Shown one piece after another: positions 53,959-63,274 of a DNA stretch of 64,000 nucleotides. Every line of letters starts with the position of its first letter. The stretch's first letter is position 1. The position numbers and the translations under genes are program-made. Under the pieces are notes generated by a model, which was given only the letters and a program-made list of their open reading frames with translations, was not told the DNA's origin and did not search any database. Source of the stretch: Clostridia bacterium (GTDB lineage: Bacteria; Bacillota; Clostridia; UMGS1883; UMGS1540); contig JAFSYJ010000032.1 of NCBI GenBank assembly GCA_017450025.1, positions 45,090-109,089 on the forward strand. Direction: 5' to 3'.

Positions 53959-55758
53959 ATGAAAAAGAAAGTATTTTCGGTTATACTGGCTTTAGTGCTG
54001 GTATTGTCAAGTACTATGCTTGTACTTGCGGATCCAAATCAGACTGATGATGTGGATGTAAGAATTGACTTGACGCTCAAATCACAGAATTCTGATTGGG
54101 CGAAAAGCGTTACAGAAGTCAACGAGGCAAAGGTTGATTTCAAGGCTGTTCTGGCAACAGAAGATATTAAAACTGCTATTAAAAAGTGGTATAACGAGGG
54201 ATTGAAAAAAATTGATGAACTTTCCGACGGCAACGAGGATACAAGAGATATCCTTATTGGCAAGCTCGACAAAAGAGTTATTGACGGTGAGTTTACGATA
54301 AAAATTGATTATCCGGCATTTTTCAATGTTCCTGCAGGTTATATCAGCGATAATAACGATATGTATGGCTTTAATGAGGAAGCTAAGATCATTTTCCATG
54401 AAGTAAGAAGAGCAGAAGAAAAAATCGGTGAAAGAAAAGTACTCACAATCATAATAGCTACTAACGCACCTGGTAATATAGAGAATCCTCTTCTTGCTGA
54501 AGAGTTAGTCGGTGAAAAGCTTGAAGAAAACTTATCAAAGCTTGAATTTACAGTTAGCGATGTTAAGGTTTCTACAGTAGGAAGCCATGAAGTTACAGCA
54601 TCAATGGATGGTCATACAGTTTTTGGGCTTTCAAAGGATGACAGCATAAGAGTTAATTTTAAAGGTCAGCCTGAAGTTGGTGCTAACCTGCGTGTAGATG
54701 TTAATATCACAACTGACGAAGAAGAAGAGTCAGCATATTACCATTCAGGCGGCGGCGGTGGTGGAATTAGTGGCACCACAGGCGGAGCAAATACAGGCAA
54801 TGGAGAGAATGCAGGCGGTAACCAGACAACAGGTGGATCTGATAATAACACATATAATATCGGTGGCTCAAATTCAATTACTTTGCCAAGTGATGAAACA
54901 ACAGGAACAACAGGTAGCGGTGACAGCACAACAGGTCGTACAGGACAACAGATTCAAGAGATGGTAGAAGAACAGGTACAGAAAGACGGTTACACAGTTG
55001 TTGTATATGAAGATCCTGAAAAGACAAGACCGATTGATCCAAGCAAGACATATTCCGGTAATACTTTCTATCTTGATTTGATCAGTGATACATTTAATTC
55101 AGAAGACCATGTTGCTTATGTAATAGGTTATCCGGATGGTAATGTTAGACCGTTGAACAACATCACCCGTGAAGAAGTTGCTACAATTCTTTACAGGCTT
55201 TTGAGAGATGACAAACGCGCTTCCATCATATCAGAGGAGAATAACTTCTCAGATGTTAGTGCTGACAGATGGTCAAACCGTTCAATATCAACAATGGCTA
55301 ACGGTGCATACATCTACGGTTATGAAGACGGCACATTTGCTCCTGCAAAGAACATCACAAGAGCAGAATTTGCAACAATGATAGTTCGTTATGCACAGGC
55401 AGTTAATACTGCAGCAGCAGGTAAGTTCTCTGATATATCAGGGCACTGGGCAGAGCAGTACATTCTTATCGCAGCCGGTGAACAGTTGATTTCCGGATAC
55501 GAAGACGGTACATTCGCTCCCGATCAGTATATTACAAGAGCAGAAGCTATGACAATTCTTAACAGAATGCTTTCAAGAAAAGTTAATGCAGAAGGTCTCC
55601 ACGCTGATGTAATTATATGGCCTGACAATTCGGCAGACGCTTGGTACTATTATGATGTAGAGGAAGCAACAAATTCTCATAAATACACAAGACAGTCTGA
55701 TGGACTTACAGAAAATTGGTCAGAACTTATTGAAAACAGAGATTGGGCAAATCTCTAA
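53959..55758 (+). CDS. SLH-domain surface protein
   Basis: A 599-residue secreted protein: signal peptide (KKKVFSVILALVLVLSSTMLVLA), an N-terminal domain of unknown fold (about 25-245), a Gly/Thr/Asn-rich linker (about 265-320), then three SLH repeats (about 380-560) with the motifs GYPDGNVRPLNNITREE, GYEDGTFAPAKNITRAE and GYEDGTFAPDQYITRAE. SLH repeats bind pyruvylated wall polymer, anchoring it in the cell surface. Codons look biased toward those of highly expressed genes compared with neighbours. Could be a major S-layer component. Confidence 0.9.
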   Translation: MKKKVFSVILALVLVLSSTMLVLADPNQTDDVDVRIDLTLKSQNSDWAKSVTEVNEAKVDFKAVLATEDIKTAIKKWYNEGLKKIDELSDGNEDTRDILIGKLDKRVIDGEFTIKIDYPAFFNVPAGYISDNNDMYGFNEEAKIIFHEVRRAEEKIGERKVLTIIIATNAPGNIENPLLAEELVGEKLEENLSKLEFTVSDVKVSTVGSHEVTASMDGHTVFGLSKDDSIRVNFKGQPEVGANLRVDVNITTDEEEESAYYHSGGGGGGISGTTGGANTGNGENAGGNQTTGGSDNNTYNIGGSNSITLPSDETTGTTGSGDSTTGRTGQQIQEMVEEQVQKDGYTVVVYEDPEKTRPIDPSKTYSGNTFYLDLISDTFNSEDHVAYVIGYPDGNVRPLNNITREEVATILYRLLRDDKRASIISEENNFSDVSADRWSNRSISTMANGAYIYGYEDGTFAPAKNITRAEFATMIVRYAQAVNTAAAGKFSDISGHWAEQYILIAAGEQLISGYEDGTFAPDQYITRAEAMTILNRMLSRKVNAEGLHADVIIWPDNSADAWYYYDVEEATNSHKYTRQSDGLTENWSELIENRDWANL

Positions 55759-55776
55759 TATAAATAAGAACTATAA

Positions 55777-55807
55777 AATACCGAGAGCTATTGCTCTCGG
55801 TATTTTT
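55777..55807 (+). terminator. Terminator of SLH protein gene
   Basis: AATACCGAGAGC-TATT-GCTCTCGGTATT then TTTT, 18 bases past the stop. Confidence 0.9.
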
Positions 55808-55867
55808 GTACTTTGTGCTGACAATAATATTTTTATATAAATTAAAATTTCTTTATTTAAAATTCAC

Positions 55868-55895
55868 TTGACACATATATATATAATGGTATAAA
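55868..55895 (+). promoter_or_regulatory. Promoter of hisS operon
   Basis: TTGACA, 16-base TA-rich spacer, TATAAA, 33 bases before the ATG. No T-box leader fits in this space. Confidence 0.65.
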
Positions 55896-55927
55896 ATTAT
55901 TATAAAATAATCTTTTGGAGGACTTAT

Positions 55928-57193
55928 ATGATTACAAAAGGCCCAAGAGGCACTGCTGATATTCTGCCGTCGGATATAGAAAAATGGCAGTTTATTGAGA
56001 ATACTGCAAAAGAAACAGCTAAAACATTTGGCTTTAAAGAAATACGCACGCCTGTTTTTGAACATACGGAACTTTTTCAGAGAGGCGTTGGAGATACAAC
56101 TGATGTTGTGCAAAAAGAAATGTACACTTTTAACGACAAAGCGGACAGAAGCATCACGCTGCGCCCCGAGGGTACTGCGTCGGTTGCAAGGTCGTATCTT
56201 GAACACTCGCTTTATGCCCTCCCCGCGCCTGTTAAGCTTTTTTATAATATAACCTGCTACCGGTATGAAAAGCCACAGGCGGGCAGAATGAGGGAATTTC
56301 ATCAGTTCGGGGCTGAAGCATATGGGCTTGACACGCCTGCTGTTGATGCGGAAATCATAGCCTTTGCGTCGACACTGTTTAAAAATCTCGGAATAAAGGA
56401 CCTTGAGCTTAATATAAACAGTATAGGCTGTAAGGAATGTCGCGCAAATTACAATAAAGCGCTTATTGAATATTTGAAGGCTCATTCCGATAAGCTTTGT
56501 GGCACTTGTCACGAGCGGCTTGAAAAGAACCCGATGAGAGTACTTGACTGCAAAAATCCCGAATGTAAGGTTGCCGCTGCCAATGCACCGTCAATTCTTG
56601 ACCATATATGCGATGGCTGCCGCGAGCATTTTGAGGAAACAAAAAAGCACTTGGACAATTTTGGAATTAAATATAATATTGACCCATCTATCGTACGCGG
56701 TTTGGATTACTATACGCGGACTGTGTTTGAATTTGTTTCGCACTCAATAGGCGCACAGGGGACTGTTTGCGGAGGAGGAAGATACGACGGGCTTATTGAG
56801 GAGCTCGGAGGCACTCCGACGCCGGGAATAGGCTTTGCGACAGGGCTTGAGAGGATATTGCTCGTAATGGAGGCGCAAAATGTAAAATTCCCGACCGAAA
56901 GCGTACCCGAGATCTATATAGCTTCTCTCGGACAGGAAACGGCGGTTATGTCGCTCTGCTACGAGCTTCGCCAACAAGGTATTTGGGCGGAGTGCGACCT
57001 CGCAGGTAAAAGTCTCAAGGCTCAAATGAAGAACGCCGACCGCTCGCAGGCAAAATACAGTATAGTTATAGGCGACAACGAGGTTGAAACTAATTCTGCA
57101 AATATTAAAGATATGACAACGGGAGAAAAAGAAGAAATAAAAATCGATTGCGCAAGCGTTGCGGCATTTTTGCGCGGAGAAGTCTTAAAATGA
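55928..57193 (+). CDS. hisS: Histidyl-tRNA synthetase
   Basis: Class II synthetase charging tRNA-His, 421 residues. Motif 1 lies near 60-75, motif 2 YNITCYRYEKPQAGRMREFHQFG near 100-125, His-specific RGLDYYTRTVFEF near 260, and motif 3 GIGFATGLERILL near 305, then the anticodon-binding domain. ATG follows TGGAGG. Its stop overlaps the next ATG (ATGA), linking it to the ABC cassette. Confidence 0.96.
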   Translation: MITKGPRGTADILPSDIEKWQFIENTAKETAKTFGFKEIRTPVFEHTELFQRGVGDTTDVVQKEMYTFNDKADRSITLRPEGTASVARSYLEHSLYALPAPVKLFYNITCYRYEKPQAGRMREFHQFGAEAYGLDTPAVDAEIIAFASTLFKNLGIKDLELNINSIGCKECRANYNKALIEYLKAHSDKLCGTCHERLEKNPMRVLDCKNPECKVAAANAPSILDHICDGCREHFEETKKHLDNFGIKYNIDPSIVRGLDYYTRTVFEFVSHSIGAQGTVCGGGRYDGLIEELGGTPTPGIGFATGLERILLVMEAQNVKFPTESVPEIYIASLGQETAVMSLCYELRQQGIWAECDLAGKSLKAQMKNADRSQAKYSIVIGDNEVETNSANIKDMTTGEKEEIKIDCASVAAFLRGEVLK

Positions 57194-58137
57194 TAGAAGT
57201 CAAAAATCTTTCCAAAAATTTTGGTGATAAAAAAGCCATAGATGACATAAGCTTTTCTATTGGCAAAGGAGAAATCGTCGGTTTGCTCGGGCCTAACGGC
57301 GCGGGCAAATCCACGACTATGAATATAATAACAGGCTGTATATCCGCAACAATGGGCAAAGTCACAATTAGCAGCAAAGATATGCTCAAATATCCGGAAG
57401 AAGCCAAAAAATGTATCGGCTACTTGCCGGAAGTTCCGCCGCTGTACCCCGATATGACCGTATTGGAGTACCTCGGTTTTGTTTTTGATTTGAAAAAAGC
57501 AAAAGGGAAAAAATCCGAGATAATTAAAGAAATTTCAGATACGGTTAAAATCAGCGATGTGTCGGGCAGACTGATAAAAAATCTTTCTAAGGGATATAAG
57601 CAGCGAGTAGGGCTTGCACAGGCACTTATCGGTGATCCTGAGATTTTGATACTTGACGAGCCAAACGCGGGACTTGATCCAAAGCAGGTCATAGAATTCA
57701 GAAATATAATTAAAAATCTCGGCAAGGATAGAACGGTTATATTTTCATCACACATACTCAGCGAGGTCAGCGAGGTATGCGATAAAATCATTATAATAAA
57801 TAACGGCAAAATAGTTGCCGAAGGAAAAACAGACAAGCTTTCGGAAGCTTTAGAAACAGAAAACGGGTACACCGTAAGGGTAAGAGGCGACAAATCACGC
57901 GTTACAGGGCTTCTCGGCAGCATTTACGGAGCTTACGATGTCAGAGCAGGAGGCACAGACGAAGCTGATGTATACGATTACGAAGTAAAAGCAAGCCGGG
58001 ATATACGCGAGGATATTTTTTACACTATGGCAAAAGAAAATTGCCCCGTTTTAGAGCTTCGGCAGAAAAAATTCAGCCTTGAAGAAACATACATCAAAAT
58101 CACAAATTCCAATACTGACAGGGAGTTTACCGTATGA
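57190..58137 (+). CDS. ABC transporter ATP-binding protein (GldA/NatA-like)
   Basis: ATPase of an ABC-2 type exporter, 315 residues: Walker A GPNGAGKST near 35, Q-loop LPEVPPLYPDM, signature LSKGYKQRVGLAQA near 132, Walker B ILILDEPNAGLDP and H-loop SSHILSEV, plus a C-terminal extension. It closely parallels GldA of bacterial gliding ABC modules, which have also spread to non-gliding Firmicutes. ATG 57190 overlaps hisS by four bases. Confidence 0.9.
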   Translation: MIEVKNLSKNFGDKKAIDDISFSIGKGEIVGLLGPNGAGKSTTMNIITGCISATMGKVTISSKDMLKYPEEAKKCIGYLPEVPPLYPDMTVLEYLGFVFDLKKAKGKKSEIIKEISDTVKISDVSGRLIKNLSKGYKQRVGLAQALIGDPEILILDEPNAGLDPKQVIEFRNIIKNLGKDRTVIFSSHILSEVSEVCDKIIIINNGKIVAEGKTDKLSEALETENGYTVRVRGDKSRVTGLLGSIYGAYDVRAGGTDEADVYDYEVKASRDIREDIFYTMAKENCPVLELRQKKFSLEETYIKITNSNTDREFTV

Positions 58138-58838
58138 AAGCAATTTTTAAAAGAGAACTCAAAGCTTATTTTACAACGCCCGTCGGGTATATTTTTATTG
58201 GGATTTTTCTTATTTTTTCAGGGCTTCTGTTTATTAGCTTTAACCTCCTCGGAGGCAGTACAACACTTGACGGTATGCTGTATGATTTGCGGATCATAAT
58301 TATGTTTTTGATCCCCGTTCTTACTATGCGTCTTTTCAGCGAAGAACGTAGTAATAAAACAGACCGCCTGCTTTTAACTGCGCCCGTAAAAATATTTGAT
58401 ATTGTTCTTAGCAAGTTTCTTGCCGCCGTTTCTGTTTTCATAATCACGCTTTTGCTTACATCTATGTATATTATTGTGATAGCGTCTCATACCGCTCCCT
58501 CATATGCTCAGATTTTTTGTAATTATGTGGGGTTTGTGCTTTTGGGCATAACTTATATTTCAATAGGACTGTTTGTTTCTTCACTCACCGAAAGCCAGAT
58601 CGTATCGGCAATAATCACTTTTGCCATATTGTTTGGAGCGTATTTGCTCGGCACGGTTCAAAGCAGTATAAGCAGTCCGTTTTGGTCAGAGGTCATAGGC
58701 TGGCTCGCTCTTTCGGTGAGATTTGAAGAATTCAATCTCGGCGTTTTTGACCTTGTTCCCATTGTTTATTATTTAAGCATCACGGCGCTGTTTTTGTTTT
58801 TAACAGGGCTTGTTATTGAACACAGACGGCTGAAATAG
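58134..58838 (+). CDS. ABC-2 transporter permease (GldF-like)
   Basis: A 234-residue permease with six helices (about 18-38, 55-75, 100-122, 135-158, 165-185, 210-230). FKRELKAYFTTPVGYIFIGIFLIFSGLLF at the start is typical of GldF-like ABC-2 permeases. Four-base overlap with the ATPase. Expected to pair with it. Confidence 0.88.
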   Translation: MKAIFKRELKAYFTTPVGYIFIGIFLIFSGLLFISFNLLGGSTTLDGMLYDLRIIIMFLIPVLTMRLFSEERSNKTDRLLLTAPVKIFDIVLSKFLAAVSVFIITLLLTSMYIIVIASHTAPSYAQIFCNYVGFVLLGITYISIGLFVSSLTESQIVSAIITFAILFGAYLLGTVQSSISSPFWSEVIGWLALSVRFEEFNLGVFDLVPIVYYLSITALFLFLTGLVIEHRRLK

Positions 58839-58849
58839 GAGGGGATGTT

Positions 58850-60226
58850 ATGAAAAAAAATCTAAAGCTTGCCCTTTGGTTATCAGTCGCCGCCGCGCTT
58901 GCAGCCGTGATTTTGCTCAATTTGTTTGTCGGTACAATAGGTGAAAAAATCCCGACAAAGCTTGACCTGACAAGCAATAAAATCTTTGAATTAAGCGAAG
59001 AAACTAAAAATGTCTTAGAGAATGTCGACAAAGATGTTTATATATATTATTTTGTGACAAAGGGTAACGAAAAGCTCTATATAACACAAACAGTTGATAT
59101 GTATAAGGGTTACTCGGATAAAATACACTTTGAGCAAAAAGACCCGACAAAAGACCCCGTTTTTGCGCGGAGCCTCGGCACAGATGTTACGGATAATTCC
59201 GTAATCGTTAAAAGCGGCGAAAGAGCAAAAGTTATTGATTCTTCAACGGTTTATGATAGTGCCAAGCAGCAGGGCGTAATTGAATTTCAGCTTGAGCAAA
59301 AGCTGACAAGAGCGATTGCATATGTGCAGGCGGAATCCGATGTAAAGGTGTATTTTACAACGGGACACGAAGAAATTGATTACCATAGTATAAAAATCGC
59401 TCTGGAAGACGAAAACGCCGATGTTTATGAAATTGACCTCACAACGGCAGAAATCCCCGACGATGCCGCGGCGGTTTATATAATGGCACCGCAGATGGAC
59501 TTTTCGGAAGATGAGATCTCAAAAATTCAGAGCTATCTTTCAAACGGCGGAGGGCTTAATGTGTCTCTTGGCGTTAAGTCCGACGATTTGCCTGAATTAA
59601 GGCGGTTTTTAAGTGACGACTGGGGAATAAACTTTAATAACGATATTGTTATGGAAACAGACAGTATGGCTGTTTGGGGAGGCGATCCGTTTTATGTACT
59701 GCCTAGCGTCGTACAGCACAGCATAACGGAAGGCATTATTGACAAAAAGACCGAAATCGCCTGGCCTGAAGCAAGAAGCCTGCATATAACGGAAGTCCCT
59801 GATGTAAAAGCGTCTGTTTTGCTTACCACAACGGAAAACGCACTTTCCAAGGCCGCTGCCGAGTCTGTTTCATACACGGCGGAGGATGAAGATATACAGG
59901 GCAAGCATATACTTGCGGTGGTTTGTGAGAAAGACAGCAAAACATCTGCCGCGCATATCATAGCGACAGGCACATGCTTTTACGCCGATAAGCTGTGCTT
60001 AAACGATATGAGCCTCGCAAACAGCGATTTTGTACGCGAATGTTTTGTATATCTGAGGGGCAACGATTCCAAAGGAATATCAATAATACCCAAAAATGTA
60101 TCAAACACTTATATGAGCCTGAAGCAAGGTGAAATTTACGCATATATGTGGATATTCGGTATCGTTCCCGAAATTCTGGTGCTTGCGGCAGGGCTTGTTG
60201 TATGGCTCAGGAGGCGCCGCCTATGA
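58850..60226 (+). CDS. GldG-like ABC auxiliary protein
   Basis: 458 residues: a first helix (about 9-29), a large extracytoplasmic part with LTSNKIFELSEETKNVLENV and the ABC_transp_aux domain (VYFTTGHEEIDY near 180), and a last helix near the C-terminus (FGIVPEILVLAAGLVVWL). GldG-like subunits form the outer part of the ABC module. AGGAGG precedes the ATG, eleven bases after the permease. Confidence 0.87.
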   Translation: MKKNLKLALWLSVAAALAAVILLNLFVGTIGEKIPTKLDLTSNKIFELSEETKNVLENVDKDVYIYYFVTKGNEKLYITQTVDMYKGYSDKIHFEQKDPTKDPVFARSLGTDVTDNSVIVKSGERAKVIDSSTVYDSAKQQGVIEFQLEQKLTRAIAYVQAESDVKVYFTTGHEEIDYHSIKIALEDENADVYEIDLTTAEIPDDAAAVYIMAPQMDFSEDEISKIQSYLSNGGGLNVSLGVKSDDLPELRRFLSDDWGINFNNDIVMETDSMAVWGGDPFYVLPSVVQHSITEGIIDKKTEIAWPEARSLHITEVPDVKASVLLTTTENALSKAAAESVSYTAEDEDIQGKHILAVVCEKDSKTSAAHIIATGTCFYADKLCLNDMSLANSDFVRECFVYLRGNDSKGISIIPKNVSNTYMSLKQGEIYAYMWIFGIVPEILVLAAGLVVWLRRRRL

Positions 60227-61137
60227 AGCTTATACGCAATCTAATTATTATAGGCGTTTTGATAGTTGTGCTCGGCGCAGGATATTATTTTGCCACAAAA
60301 TACGAGCCGCCCACAGAACACACGGATATTCCGCAAGAAAAAACAATCACGCTTTTTGATGTCAACGCCGACAGAGTTATAAAAATAGTTGTCAAAAACA
60401 CGGCGGATTCGTTCACGCTTGTAAAAGACGGTAACGGCTGGAAAGTTGAAGGAAAGGACTATATCGAGCTGACAGGCGCGGTGGAGACATACATTTATAA
60501 CTTTGCCAAAATTACCGCCTCGGAAATAATAGATGAAAAGCCGCAGGATAAAGCGATTTATGGGCTAACCGAGCCGCAGGCGGAGATCGCGGTTTCGGCA
60601 GAGGGCGTTGAAAAGAGCTTTAAAATAGGCTCACTTGACCCGACAGGTAATTATTACTATGTCGCAGAAGACGGCAAAAACACAGTCTATACCGTAGTAA
60701 AAGCCAATGCCGACGCATATTTTAAAAGGCTGAACAGCTTGAGAAGTATGACCGTTACAAATATTGACACAGAAGATGTGCGTGGCATAGAAATAAAATC
60801 AGGCAGCACCGCACTTAATGTTGTCCGTTCTGACGGCGGCTGGGATGTAAAGAACCCCCAAGCGGCAGCCGCACAAAATAAAAAATTTAATGAAAAGCTT
60901 TTGACGCCGCTCTGCAAAATAACTGCGAACGATATTGTGGAAGATAACCCTGCGGATTTGTCAAAATACGGCTTCGATAAGGAAGTTACGGTGACGGTAG
61001 AAAATGGCACGCTGACGCTTTATATAGGCAGTGCAAACGGCGCGTATTATATTTATCCCAAGGGCTCGGTGTCCGTTTACAGCGTGGGATATGACAGCAT
61101 AGCTTTTGCATATTTGACCGCGCAAGACATAATGTAG
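60223..61137 (+). CDS. DUF4340 membrane-anchored protein
   Basis: 304 residues with one N-terminal helix (about 5-22, NLIIIGVLIVVLGAGYYFA) and an extracytoplasmic region of DUF4340 modules, repeated (for example VNADRVIKIVVKNTADSFTLVKDGNGWKVEG, then GIEIKSGSTALNVVRSDGGWDVKNP). In many bacteria DUF4340 follows gldG-like genes, probably in the same complex. ATG 60223 overlaps the gldG-like stop and is behind AGGAGG. Confidence 0.88.
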   Translation: MKLIRNLIIIGVLIVVLGAGYYFATKYEPPTEHTDIPQEKTITLFDVNADRVIKIVVKNTADSFTLVKDGNGWKVEGKDYIELTGAVETYIYNFAKITASEIIDEKPQDKAIYGLTEPQAEIAVSAEGVEKSFKIGSLDPTGNYYYVAEDGKNTVYTVVKANADAYFKRLNSLRSMTVTNIDTEDVRGIEIKSGSTALNVVRSDGGWDVKNPQAAAAQNKKFNEKLLTPLCKITANDIVEDNPADLSKYGFDKEVTVTVENGTLTLYIGSANGAYYIYPKGSVSVYSVGYDSIAFAYLTAQDIM

Positions 61138-61208
61138 AATAATAAAACTTAATATCAGTCGCAAAAAATCAAGCCGTACAATATACTGCAATTAAAGGAG
61201 TAGATTGT

Positions 61209-61262
61209 ATGGCTTTTTATGTAAAAATAATTGCTTCCCCTAAAAGGGGGCAGGCGTATTAA
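61209..61262 (+). CDS. Candidate micro-ORF coupled to amidase gene
   Basis: A 17-codon frame (MAFYVKIIASPKRGQAY) with AAAGGAG seven bases before its ATG; its TAA touches the ATG of the amidase gene. A TCCCCT-AAA-AGGGGG hairpin lies in it. It may couple translation, or be chance. No family. Confidence 0.3.
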   Translation: MAFYVKIIASPKRGQAY

Positions 61263-61736
61263 ATGACAGCATATAACAGGCAGAACGCCGTTGCTTATTC
61301 AAACCGTTGGGCGCTCGGAAGAAATCCTGAATACTATGATTTTTCCGGTATAGGCGGAGATTGCACTTCGTATGTTTCGCAATGTATCTATGCGGGCTGC
61401 GGCGAGATGAATTACACACCCGTTATGGGGTGGTACTACCGTAGCTTGCAGGACAGAACGCCGTCTTGGAGCGGAGTTCAGTACTTGTATAACTTTCTTG
61501 TAAAAAACAAAGGCGCAGGGCCGTCAGCCGAGCAAGTCAGCATTGGCGAGGCGGAAATAGGAGATGTTGTCCAGCTCGAATACGGCAACGCCTTTTACCA
61601 TTCGCTTTTTGTAACCGAGATAATAACAAAAGGTGATTTTTCGGGCATTTTAATAAACGCACATACGGCTGATTCGTATAAAAGACCGCTGTCGAGCTAT
61701 TCTTTCAGCGGATATAGGGTGCTGCACATTGTATAG
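61263..61736 (+). CDS. Amidase_6 domain protein
   Basis: A 157-residue protein almost filled by a putative amidase domain (PF12671-type): YNRQNAVAYSNRWALGRNP, catalytic Cys in GGDCTSYVSQCIY near residue 34, and His in FYHSLFVTE near 113, with NAHTAD near 138. Relatives are thought to be papain-like NlpC-type hydrolases. No signal peptide is visible, unlike many members. ATG 61263 has a G-rich site 12 bases away or depends on the micro-ORF. Confidence 0.85.
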   Translation: MTAYNRQNAVAYSNRWALGRNPEYYDFSGIGGDCTSYVSQCIYAGCGEMNYTPVMGWYYRSLQDRTPSWSGVQYLYNFLVKNKGAGPSAEQVSIGEAEIGDVVQLEYGNAFYHSLFVTEIITKGDFSGILINAHTADSYKRPLSSYSFSGYRVLHIV

Positions 61737-61758
61737 TCTTAAAATATGGAGATTTTTA

Positions 61759-61787
61759 TTGAAAAAAGTGAATATATGTGATAAAAT
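61759..61787 (+). promoter_or_regulatory. Promoter of TMEM175 gene
   Basis: TTGAAA, 17-base spacer, TAAAAT, 40 bases before the ATG. Confidence 0.65.
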
Positions 61788-61827
61788 ACCGTTGAAAATT
61801 TGAATTTGGTGAGGTGACGGTACGCCT

Positions 61828-62382
61828 ATGGAAAAAAACAGGTTAGAAGCGTTTTCAGACGGTGTTCTTGCAATTATTATAACAATTATGATATTGGAGC
61901 TCAGACAGCCGTTAGGCGACGGAATAAAAGACCTTTTTGCACTTACCCCGACGCTTTTAGCATACCTTCTCAGTTTTTTCTTTATAGCTATTTATTGGGT
62001 AAATCATCACTTGACTTTTCAAAAAGCCGAATGTATAAATGTAAAGATTTTGTGGTGCAACATTGTTTGGCTTTTTACGATGTCGTTTATTCCGTTCACA
62101 ACGGCGTGGGCAGGTACATATCCGCTGTCGTGGGCACCGCTTTCGGCGTATTTTGCCGATATGCTGTTTGCAAGCATCACCTTTCATTTGATGTATTATC
62201 TTATAATATGCGAAAGCGGCGAAAAGCACAATTTTAAGCTGAACGCAAGAAGCGTCATAAGTCTTTTTACTTATTTTTCGGCAACGGTATTCGGCGGATT
62301 TTGTCCAATAGTGGCATACATCATTGTTGCTATTGTGTCCTGTTGGTGGATTTTTCCACAGAAAAAAAAGCAAAAACCGTGA
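61828..62382 (+). CDS. TMEM175-family (DUF1211) potassium channel protein
   Basis: A 184-residue membrane protein with about six helices. It starts with RLEAFSDGVLAIIITIMILELR, the FSDGVxAIxxT motif that lines the pore of bacterial TMEM175 K+ channels. The following YWVNHHLTF segment is conserved. GAGGTG is 11 bases before the ATG. It is followed by a terminator. Confidence 0.9.
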   Translation: MEKNRLEAFSDGVLAIIITIMILELRQPLGDGIKDLFALTPTLLAYLLSFFFIAIYWVNHHLTFQKAECINVKILWCNIVWLFTMSFIPFTTAWAGTYPLSWAPLSAYFADMLFASITFHLMYYLIICESGEKHNFKLNARSVISLFTYFSATVFGGFCPIVAYIIVAIVSCWWIFPQKKKQKP

Positions 62383-62399
62383 TTTACTTCGCGGTTTTT
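62372..62399 (+). terminator. Terminator of TMEM175 gene
   Basis: AAAAACCG and CGGTTTTT with a 12-base loop, overlapping the end of the gene. Confidence 0.6.
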
Positions 62400-62440
62400 A
62401 AATGTTATGCCTTAAATACTGTTATCTGTGGGAGGAAACT

Positions 62441-62659
62441 ATGAAAAAACTTTTGTTGATAGTCGGTATCGTCAGCATTGTCGCGTGTATATTATTTCTG
62501 CTTTATGCCGCTTTAAATCTGTATGGATTCAATAACCTTTACGACGGCACGGCAGAGCATTATCAAAGATTACATAATAAATCGGTTATTTTTTTTGTTA
62601 CAGGGTTTGTTTTAGCTGCGATAGGCGCGGTGTGCTTTATAATCCGTCTTAAAATATAG
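62441..62659 (+). CDS. Small two-helix membrane protein, unknown
   Basis: A 72-residue protein with two hydrophobic helices (about 3-25 and 48-70) joined by a polar loop. No family recognised. ATG 62441 follows GGGAGG. Confidence 0.65.
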   Translation: MKKLLLIVGIVSIVACILFLLYAALNLYGFNNLYDGTAEHYQRLHNKSVIFFVTGFVLAAIGAVCFIIRLKI

Positions 62660-62685
62660 CCTGCATCCCGGTAAGGAGAAATAAA

Positions 62686-63249
62686 ATGATTTTACTGATA
62701 AACGCGTGTACCGGACCGGCGTCCAGAACGCTTTCACTTGCAGAAAGCGCGGCTCAAATAATAAATGCAAGCTCCGAGCGCCTGAACCTATATGAAGAAG
62801 ACCTCAAACCGCTTGATTACAGCGTAATTTCAAAGCGTGAGGGATACATACAAAAATCAGATTTCAGCGATAAAATGTTCCGTTTTGCTAAACAGTTCAG
62901 TGAAGCAGAAGAGATTGTTGTTGCAGCTCCATATTGGGATTTGTCGTTTCCTTCCGTTTTAAAATGCTATATCGAGGCAATTTGCGTCAACGGATTGACC
63001 TTTCGTTACAACGAACAAGGCATTCCGCAAGGCTTATGCAATGCAAAAAGGCTGATATATGTCACAACGGCAGGCGGTTTTATCCCCGAAGTCAATTACG
63101 GATACGATTATATAAGGCAGCTTTGTACAGGTCTTTTCGGTATAAAAAACACAGTATGTATAAAAGCGGAAGGACTTGACATACAAGGCGCTGATGTTAA
63201 GCAAATTATGAAATCAGCGCAAAACAAAGCAGAACAAATGTTACGATAA
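62686..63249 (+). CDS. Flavodoxin-fold NAD(P)H-dependent oxidoreductase
   Basis: 187 residues of the NADPH-FMN-reductase/azoreductase-like fold: LINACTGPASRTLSLAE at the start binds FMN phosphate, AAPYWDLSFPSVLKCYIEA near 83 and TTAGGFIPEVNYGYDYI near 125 contact the flavin and substrate. Exact substrate unknown. AAGGAGAA precedes the ATG. Confidence 0.88.
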   Translation: MILLINACTGPASRTLSLAESAAQIINASSERLNLYEEDLKPLDYSVISKREGYIQKSDFSDKMFRFAKQFSEAEEIVVAAPYWDLSFPSVLKCYIEAICVNGLTFRYNEQGIPQGLCNAKRLIYVTTAGGFIPEVNYGYDYIRQLCTGLFGIKNTVCIKAEGLDIQGADVKQIMKSAQNKAEQMLR

Positions 63250-63274
63250 ACCGCAAGCCGAATATATAAAGAAA

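Noticed and set aside
55759..55927. T-box leader before hisS
   Set aside because: The space is too short and lacks the conserved T-box bulge sequence. The same holds for trpS and gltX.
55853..56512. Minus-strand frame over hisS
   Set aside because: Shadow of hisS; no start signal and no family.
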